DNA from: DASTPP01 sp035762175
GTDB lineage: Bacteria > Myxococcota_A > Polyangia > Polyangiales > Polyangiaceae
Length of the DNA stretch: 9,513 bases
Direction of reading: 5' to 3'
Assembly (NCBI GenBank): GCA_035762175.1
Contig: DASTPP010000196.1
Coordinates: forward strand, 1 to 9,513
Below the pieces are notes generated by a model, which saw only the letters and a list, made by a program, of their open reading frames with translations, was not told where the DNA came from and did not search any database. How positions within the stretch are numbered: position 1 is the first letter of the stretch; every line of letters begins with the position of its first letter. The position numbers were made by a program, and so were the translations under genes. Shown here piece by piece: positions 5,933 to 9,513 of the stretch.

Positions 5933-6526
5933 CTGGCGCCCCTCGCGCTCCCAGCTTCGCCCCCGCGGCTTCGCCTTCGCGACGCCGAGGGCGTAGGGCA
6001 GGAGCTTCGCGATGTTGCGGGCGTCGTCGATGCCCCGGTGGTGGGTGCCCTCGAGGGGCAGGCCGACCCTCCGCAGGGCGCCCGCCATGCCGAAGCGCTC
6101 GCTCTCGCCGAGCGCCTCGGAGAAGAGGGCCTTGAGGTTCAGGTGCCGGCCGCCGAAGGGCAGCGAGGCCCGGTGCCGGTGCGCGTCGCGCTTGAGCTGG
6201 TTGCGGTCGTACTCGCCCCACGAGCAGAAGAGCGCGTCGCGCCCGCCGAGGAAGGCCCGGAGCGCGGCGAGCGCCGCGGGGAAGGTCGGGGCGCGGTCGA
6301 CGTCGGCCTGGGTGATCGAGGTCAGCTCGGTGCAGAAGGCGGTCAGGCGCGGGTGGGCGACGGGGCGGACGAAGGTCTGGAACTCGCCCTCGGCCTCGAA
6401 GGTGCCCGCGCGCACGAGCACGGCGCCGATCTCGATGATCTCGGTCTCCTTGGGGGGCAGGGCGCCCCCCCGCTCGCAGGTGGCCTCGAGGTCGATGACA
6501 AGGTAGTAAGCGGGGTCGGGTGTCAT
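5924..6526 (-). CDS. ERI-1-like DEDDh 3'-5' exonuclease
   Basis: A 200-residue single-domain exonuclease of the RNase T/DnaQ DEDDh fold, closest in motif content to the ERI-1/3'hExo (THEX1) branch, which trims the 3' ends of RNA and uses two divalent metal ions. Motif I is DLEAT with Asp12 and Glu14. The central FCTELTSITQADVD (64-77) is typical of the ERI-1 group. Motif II is CSWGEYDRNQL with Asp107. Motif III is HHRGIDDARNIA with His163 and Asp168 (H-x4-D), so all catalytic residues are present. The C-terminal 20 residues are basic, possibly for nucleic acid contact. Start ATG 6526 has a good ribosome binding site (AGAGGA, seven bases upstream on the minus strand); the much longer open frame upstream is Arg/Pro/Ala-rich shadow. 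It is divergent from the next gene by 36 bp. The natural substrate in bacteria is not known to me. Confidence 0.93.
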   Translation of the reverse strand: MTPDPAYYLVIDLEATCERGGALPPKETEIIEIGAVLVRAGTFEAEGEFQTFVRPVAHPRLTAFCTELTSITQADVDRAPTFPAALAALRAFLGGRDALFCSWGEYDRNQLKRDAHRHRASLPFGGRHLNLKALFSEALGESERFGMAGALRRVGLPLEGTHHRGIDDARNIAKLLPYALGVAKAKPRGRSWEREGRQPG

Positions 6527-6562
6527 GGCTCGTTCCTCTTTTGATGGGGGCAGGGTAAGGGC

Positions 6563-7600
6563 GTGACGCCCGACGCGCCCGGACAGGCTCCCGGACAGGG
6601 CCCGCCGGCGGGCTTTTCGTGGGGCGACTACGTGGCCTGGCTGGTCGAGCGGCAGGGCTCGCTGGCCGCGGTGGCCGAGCGGCTGGCGGCGCTCTCGGCC
6701 TACGCCGACGACGTCGGCTCGGTCGAGCGGGGGCTGCGGCGGCTGCGGGCCCGGGGCCAGCTCGGGGGCGGGCGCTGGGGCGCGAAGGCGCTCGCGGCGT
6801 TCGGGCTGCCCGACGCCCTCGACGAGCGCGCCCGCTGGATGGGCGCCTACCACTCGCGCTTCACCGATCTGCCGCTGCCGCTCTGCCAAGACCTCTTGCG
6901 CCTGTGGGACCGCCCCCCCCTTTCGGACTCGCCCTCGTCGGTCTGGCTGGCGCTCGGGCACGCGACCTGCGCCCTGCGGGGCGACGAGCGCGAGGGGGCG
7001 CAGGCGCACCTCCGGCGGGCGCGCGCCTCGTTCGGCCGGGCGCCGCCGGCGGCGCGCGTCGAGCTGCTCTTGGCCGAGGCCTTCGTGGCCAGCCGCGTCG
7101 AGCGCGAGCGCGTCCCGGCCTTGCTCGCCGAGGCCGAGCCCTGGCTCGGGCTCGCGATGCCGGCCGACGACCGCGCCTGCCTGCACGCGCGCTGGGTCGA
7201 CCAGCGGGCCTACGAGCTGAACCACCGGCGCGGGGGCCGGCCGCCCGACCACGCGGCCGCCGAGGCGCTCTACGCGGGCATTCCGACCGAGGGGGCGCCG
7301 GCCTTCGCGCTCTGCCGCCGCGCGAGCGGGCTCGCCTTCGCGCACTGGAAGCGGGGCGACGTCGAGGGGGGGGCGGCGCTCGCGCGCGAGGCGTGCCGGC
7401 ACGCCGGCGACGGGGGGCACCTGCGGCTGCGGGCGATGGCGCTGACGATGCTCGGGCGCATCGTCGGGGGCGAAGAGGGCGCGGCGGCGCGGGCGCGGGC
7501 GGTCGCGATCGCGGCGTCGCTCGACGACGAGGCGCTGCGGCTGCGCTTTCGGGCGGGGCGGCCCGGGCAGCGGCCGGACGGGCCCGCGGGCGCGTGCTAG
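6563..7600 (+). CDS. Hypothetical helical (TPR-like) protein upstream of the hydrolase
   Basis: A 345-residue protein, soluble and almost wholly alpha-helical by composition. I cannot give a specific function. Residues 18-120 form a distinct N-terminal domain: DYVAWLVERQGSLAAVAERL, VERGLRRLRARG, GGRWGAKALAAFGLP and WMGAYHSRFTDLPLPL. The part around 31-82 could be a helix-turn-helix-like or small helical bundle. Residues about 125-325 are paired amphipathic helices like degenerate TPRs (LGHATCALRGDEREGAQAHLRRA, LAFAHWKRGDVEGGAALAREA). The last 20 residues are low-complexity. Start GTG 6563 has only a close AAGG; ATG 6544 runs into a stop after four codons. Ten bases separate it from the hydrolase gene, so the two probably form an operon. 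It contains runs of eight C (6913-6920) and eight G (7366-7373), where base-calling or slippage errors could alter the frame. Confidence 0.8.
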   Translation: MTPDAPGQAPGQGPPAGFSWGDYVAWLVERQGSLAAVAERLAALSAYADDVGSVERGLRRLRARGQLGGGRWGAKALAAFGLPDALDERARWMGAYHSRFTDLPLPLCQDLLRLWDRPPLSDSPSSVWLALGHATCALRGDEREGAQAHLRRARASFGRAPPAARVELLLAEAFVASRVERERVPALLAEAEPWLGLAMPADDRACLHARWVDQRAYELNHRRGGRPPDHAAAEALYAGIPTEGAPAFALCRRASGLAFAHWKRGDVEGGAALAREACRHAGDGGHLRLRAMALTMLGRIVGGEEGAAARARAVAIAASLDDEALRLRFRAGRPGQRPDGPAGAC

Positions 7601-7610
7601 CCTGGGGGCC

Positions 7611-8672
7611 GTGAACCCCTTCGCTCTGTCCATCGTCAACGCGACCGCCGGCGCCTTCGACCGGGCGGTGACCTCGGCCGTCCGGCGGGCGCAGCGGCGG
7701 CGCAGGCCGGCGCCCACGGTTTCGCACGACGAGCGGCTCGCGCTCCTCGGGCAGTTGCGGCGCTCGTACGACGAGGTGGCGAGGGCGTCCGAGGGGCGGG
7801 CGTTCTTCCCGCCCCCCGCGGCGGCCGAGCCGAGGCTGCGGCACGTGCGCCTCGCGCCCTTCGGGGCGACGGTGAGCGACGCCGAATGGCCGAGCCGCTA
7901 CGAGCCGATCTTGCCCGAGGTGCGCGGGCGCTACCTCGAGTGCCGCGAGAACCACACGGCGCACGCGCGGCTCTTCTTGCACCCGAGCCCGCGGCCGACC
8001 GCGGTGCTCGTGCACGGCTACCTCGGGGGCCACTACCGCTTCGAAGAGTTCGCCTTCCCGCTGCCCTGGCTCTACCGCATCGGCTTCGACGTCGCGCTCT
8101 TCGTCCTGCCCTTTCACGCGCGGCGCGCGGCGCCGGGGCGCGGGGGGGCGCCGCCCTTTCCGGGCGCCGACCCGCGCTTCACGGTCGAGGGGTTCCGGCA
8201 GGCGATCGGCGACTTGCGGGCGCTCGTCGGGTGGCTGCGGGGGCGGGGCGCGCCCTCGGTGGGGGTGATGGGCATGAGCCTCGGGGGCTACACGACGTCG
8301 CTCGCGGCGACGCTCGACGCCGAGCTCTCGTTCGCGGTGCAGGTCATTCCGCTCGCGTGCCTGGCCGACTACGCCCGCGACACGGGGCAGCTCGGGGCGG
8401 GGGCCGAGGCTTCGGCCCAGCGCGCGGCGCTCGCGGCGCTCTACGAGCCCGTGAGCCCCTTCGGGCGCCCGGGGCTCGTGCCGCCGAGCCGGGTGCTGGT
8501 GGTCGGCGCGCAGGGCGACGCCATCACGCCGTTCTACCACGCCGAGCGGCTGGCCGCGCACTTCGGCGCGCCGCTCGTCGCCTTCGCGGGCGGCCACCTC
8601 TTGCAGGTCGGCGCGCGCGGCGCCTGGCGGCAGGTGAAGGCGTTCTGGCGGGGGCTCGGCCTGATCGACTGA
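7611..8672 (+). CDS. Alpha/beta hydrolase, ABHD18-like
   Basis: A 353-residue alpha/beta hydrolase. The oxyanion-side motif VLVHGYLGGH (His135 region) is followed by GFDVALFVLPFHARR, characteristic of the ABHD18 group. The nucleophile elbow is GMSLGG with Ser223, the acid is probably Asp303 in GDAITP, and the histidine is His329 in GGHL, so the catalytic triad looks complete. The N-terminal 70 residues are basic (RRAQRRRR near residue 30) and not part of the core fold. There is no cleavable signal peptide; residues 1-20 are weakly amphipathic. The expected activity is ester or lipid hydrolysis, but the bacterial substrate is unknown. Start GTG 7611 has a G-rich ribosome binding site (GGGGG) about three bases before it. 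It follows the helical protein by 10 bp and converges with the oxygenase gene 24 bp beyond its stop. Confidence 0.9.
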   Translation: MNPFALSIVNATAGAFDRAVTSAVRRAQRRRRPAPTVSHDERLALLGQLRRSYDEVARASEGRAFFPPPAAAEPRLRHVRLAPFGATVSDAEWPSRYEPILPEVRGRYLECRENHTAHARLFLHPSPRPTAVLVHGYLGGHYRFEEFAFPLPWLYRIGFDVALFVLPFHARRAAPGRGGAPPFPGADPRFTVEGFRQAIGDLRALVGWLRGRGAPSVGVMGMSLGGYTTSLAATLDAELSFAVQVIPLACLADYARDTGQLGAGAEASAQRAALAALYEPVSPFGRPGLVPPSRVLVVGAQGDAITPFYHAERLAAHFGAPLVAFAGGHLLQVGARGAWRQVKAFWRGLGLID

Positions 8673-8696
8673 GCCCCGCGGGCCCCGGCGGCGGCG

Positions 8697-9269
8697 TCAG
8701 CCGTCGCGGCGGTACATGACGTCGGTGCGCAGCACGTACTTGCGGCCGCGCGTGACAGCCGCGCCCTGGTGGCGCACGGGGTGGGCGAAGACGAGCGCCG
8801 AGCCGCGGCGCGGGGTGACGACGAGGCCGTCGTCGAACTCGGTGGCCCCGCCCTCGAAGTCGTCGTTGAGGTAGAACATCAGCGTCAGGTGCGAGCGCTC
8901 GCGGCCCGATCGGTCGAAGGCGCCGTCGCGGTGCCAGCCGAAGCGCTGCCCGACGTCGTAGCGGTAGAAGCGGAAGCGCTCGTTCAGGCCGACGGCGCGC
9001 GAGGCGCCGCGCGCGCGCGGCACCGCGTGCTCGACGCGGCGCCAGAGCTCGGCGGCGCGGGCCAGATCGTCGACCATGACGCGGGTGTTGTTGCGCAGCT
9101 CGGGCATCATCACGAAGCCCAGGCCGGTCGAGACGGGGGCGTCGCCGAAGCCCTGGCGCTCGGCGAAGTCGATGAGCGAGGCGCACTCGGCGGGCGAGAG
9201 CACGCCGGGCAGGGTCATGATGCAGTAGCGTTCGTCGAGCAGGTGGGGGGCGGTCGTCGTCGTTTCCAT
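8697..9269 (-). CDS. Prolyl 4-hydroxylase-type 2OG-Fe(II) oxygenase
   Basis: A 190-residue oxygenase of the prokaryotic P4Hc type, which uses Fe(II), O2 and 2-oxoglutarate to hydroxylate a protein or small-molecule substrate. The sequence shows the full pattern: NNTRVMVDD (60-68), GLNERFRFYRYDVGQRF (94-110), the metal motif His113-x-Asp115 in GWHRDG, LTLMFYLND (128-136), FEGGATEF (138-145), and the distal His167 with 2OG-binding Lys177 in RHQGAAVTRGRKYVLRTDVMY. No signal peptide is present, so it is probably cytoplasmic. Start ATG 9269 is preceded by GAGG with a short spacer on the minus strand; the longer open frame upstream is Pro/Arg/Gly-rich and unlikely to be coding. The length is normal for compact bacterial members. 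It stands alone and converges with the hydrolase gene. A palindrome at 9345-9358 lies upstream of its start. Confidence 0.94.
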   Translation of the reverse strand: METTTTAPHLLDERYCIMTLPGVLSPAECASLIDFAERQGFGDAPVSTGLGFVMMPELRNNTRVMVDDLARAAELWRRVEHAVPRARGASRAVGLNERFRFYRYDVGQRFGWHRDGAFDRSGRERSHLTLMFYLNDDFEGGATEFDDGLVVTPRRGSALVFAHPVRHQGAAVTRGRKYVLRTDVMYRRDG

Positions 9270-9344
9270 CGGTCCTCGCCCTCGCGGCGGAGGGCAAGGT
9301 GGGCCCGGCCGGGGGGGCGGCCCAGGGCGAGACCGGGCGCGAGG

Positions 9345-9358
9345 CCGGATCGATCCGG
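9345..9358. promoter_or_regulatory. Perfect 14-bp palindrome upstream of the oxygenase gene
   Basis: CCGGATCGATCCGG is fully self-complementary and contains GATCGATC, an uncommon AT-bearing core in this GC-rich stretch. It lies about 75 bp upstream of ATG 9269 on the minus strand, within range for an operator or distal promoter element of the oxygenase gene. Only one copy is seen, so a regulatory role is speculative. Confidence 0.3.
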
Positions 9359-9390
9359 GCAGGACCGGGCAGAAGGGACGGGCGGCGACA

Positions 9391-9437
9391 AGCGCGGGGC
9401 GCCGGCCGGACGGCGGCGAGCGCGGGGCGCCGGCCGG
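9391..9437. repeat. Direct repeat, two 19-bp copies 28 bp apart
   Basis: AGCGCGGGGCGCCGGCCGG occurs at 9391-9409 and 9419-9437, each preceded by GGCGGCGA-type sequence, so the block is a tandem duplication with a 28-bp period. It lies in the noncoding stretch upstream of the oxygenase. Each copy contains the palindromes GGCGCC and GCCGGC. The sequence between the oxygenase start and the window end otherwise shows no gene I can support. Confidence 0.6.
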
Positions 9438-9467
9438 GCGGGTACGTCCGCCGGGCACCCCGAACTC

Positions 9468-9485
9468 GCCCCCTTGGCAGGGGGC
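9468..9485. terminator. Hairpin near the right edge
   Basis: GCCCCCT at 9468-9474 pairs perfectly with AGGGGGC at 9479-9485 around a TGGC loop. The 7-bp stem is strong, but no T-run follows on either strand. It may end a transcript entering from the right on the minus strand or belong to the next gene's leader; the window ends too soon to tell. Confidence 0.35.
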
Positions 9486-9513
9486 TCAGACAGCGGGGGC
9501 CCCGCCCTCTGGA

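Noticed and set aside
2578..6135. Very long plus-strand open frame of more than 1100 codons across the large hypothetical and permease genes
   Set aside because: It is Arg/Gly/Ala/Pro low-complexity throughout and antisense to, or out of frame with, genes that have recognisable domains; stop codons are simply rare at this GC content.
9270..9458. N-terminal extension of the oxygenase upstream of ATG 9269
   Set aside because: The extension is Pro/Arg/Gly low-complexity and crosses a palindrome and a direct repeat, while ATG 9269 has a ribosome binding site and gives the normal length.
1..9513. Defence system, biosynthetic cluster, CRISPR array or mobile element
   Set aside because: No nuclease-helicase pair, toxin-antitoxin pair, NRPS/PKS domain, spaced repeat array, transposase, integrase or tRNA attachment site is visible; the lone exonuclease and oxygenase are not in a recognisable system context.

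Overview
The window is very GC-rich (about three quarters G+C by eye). Genes are tightly packed, start codons include GTG and probably TTG, and several proteins are Ala/Arg/Pro-rich. With an ERI-1-like DEDDh exonuclease, an ABHD18-like hydrolase and several lineage-specific helical-repeat proteins, this suggests a chromosome of a high-GC bacterium, most likely Myxococcota (Polyangia-like). That placement is inference; there is no rRNA or marker gene to prove it. I see no rRNA, tRNA, CRISPR array, transposase, integrase or other sign of a mobile element.

Layout. Positions 1-193 are a GC-rich, repeat-bearing leader ending in an AT-rich regulatory patch. Next come a DUF1826 protein (194-952, +) and an unknown protein four bases downstream (957-1556, +), probably one operon. 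This operon converges with and overlaps by 26 bp a long minus-strand gene (1531-4074) for an unknown protein with a helical-repeat half and a beta-rich half. A 304-bp divergent region (4075-4378) separates that gene from an APC-family amino acid permease (4379-5908, +). The permease converges with an ERI-1-like DEDDh 3'-5' exonuclease (5924-6526, -). Across a 36-bp divergent gap lie an unknown helical protein (6563-7600, +) and an ABHD18-type alpha/beta hydrolase (7611-8672, +), a likely operon. A prolyl-4-hydroxylase-type 2OG-Fe(II) oxygenase (8697-9269, -) converges on them. Positions 9270-9513 hold a palindrome, a direct repeat and a hairpin but no convincing gene.

The most interesting structure is regulatory. 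Two AT-rich islands, one before the DUF1826 gene and one between the large minus-strand gene and the permease, carry the same palindrome (core GCAATNNNATTGC with flanking CAC/GTG-like arms). A weaker copy lies 55 or 62 bp from each. This looks like the operator of one dimeric regulator, with a 7-1-7 layout like that of Fur-family (Fur/Zur) boxes. It would tie DUF1826, its neighbour, the 847-residue unknown protein and possibly the permease into one local regulon. A second observation is that the DUF1826 protein has the spacing of an HxD...H...R/K facial triad, much like the true 2OG oxygenase at the other end of the window. A third is a run of nine G at the DUF1826 stop codon, where loss of a single G would fuse DUF1826 in frame to the next gene.

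The rest looks like ordinary housekeeping or lineage-specific chromosome. I do not recognise a defence system, biosynthetic cluster or mobile island.
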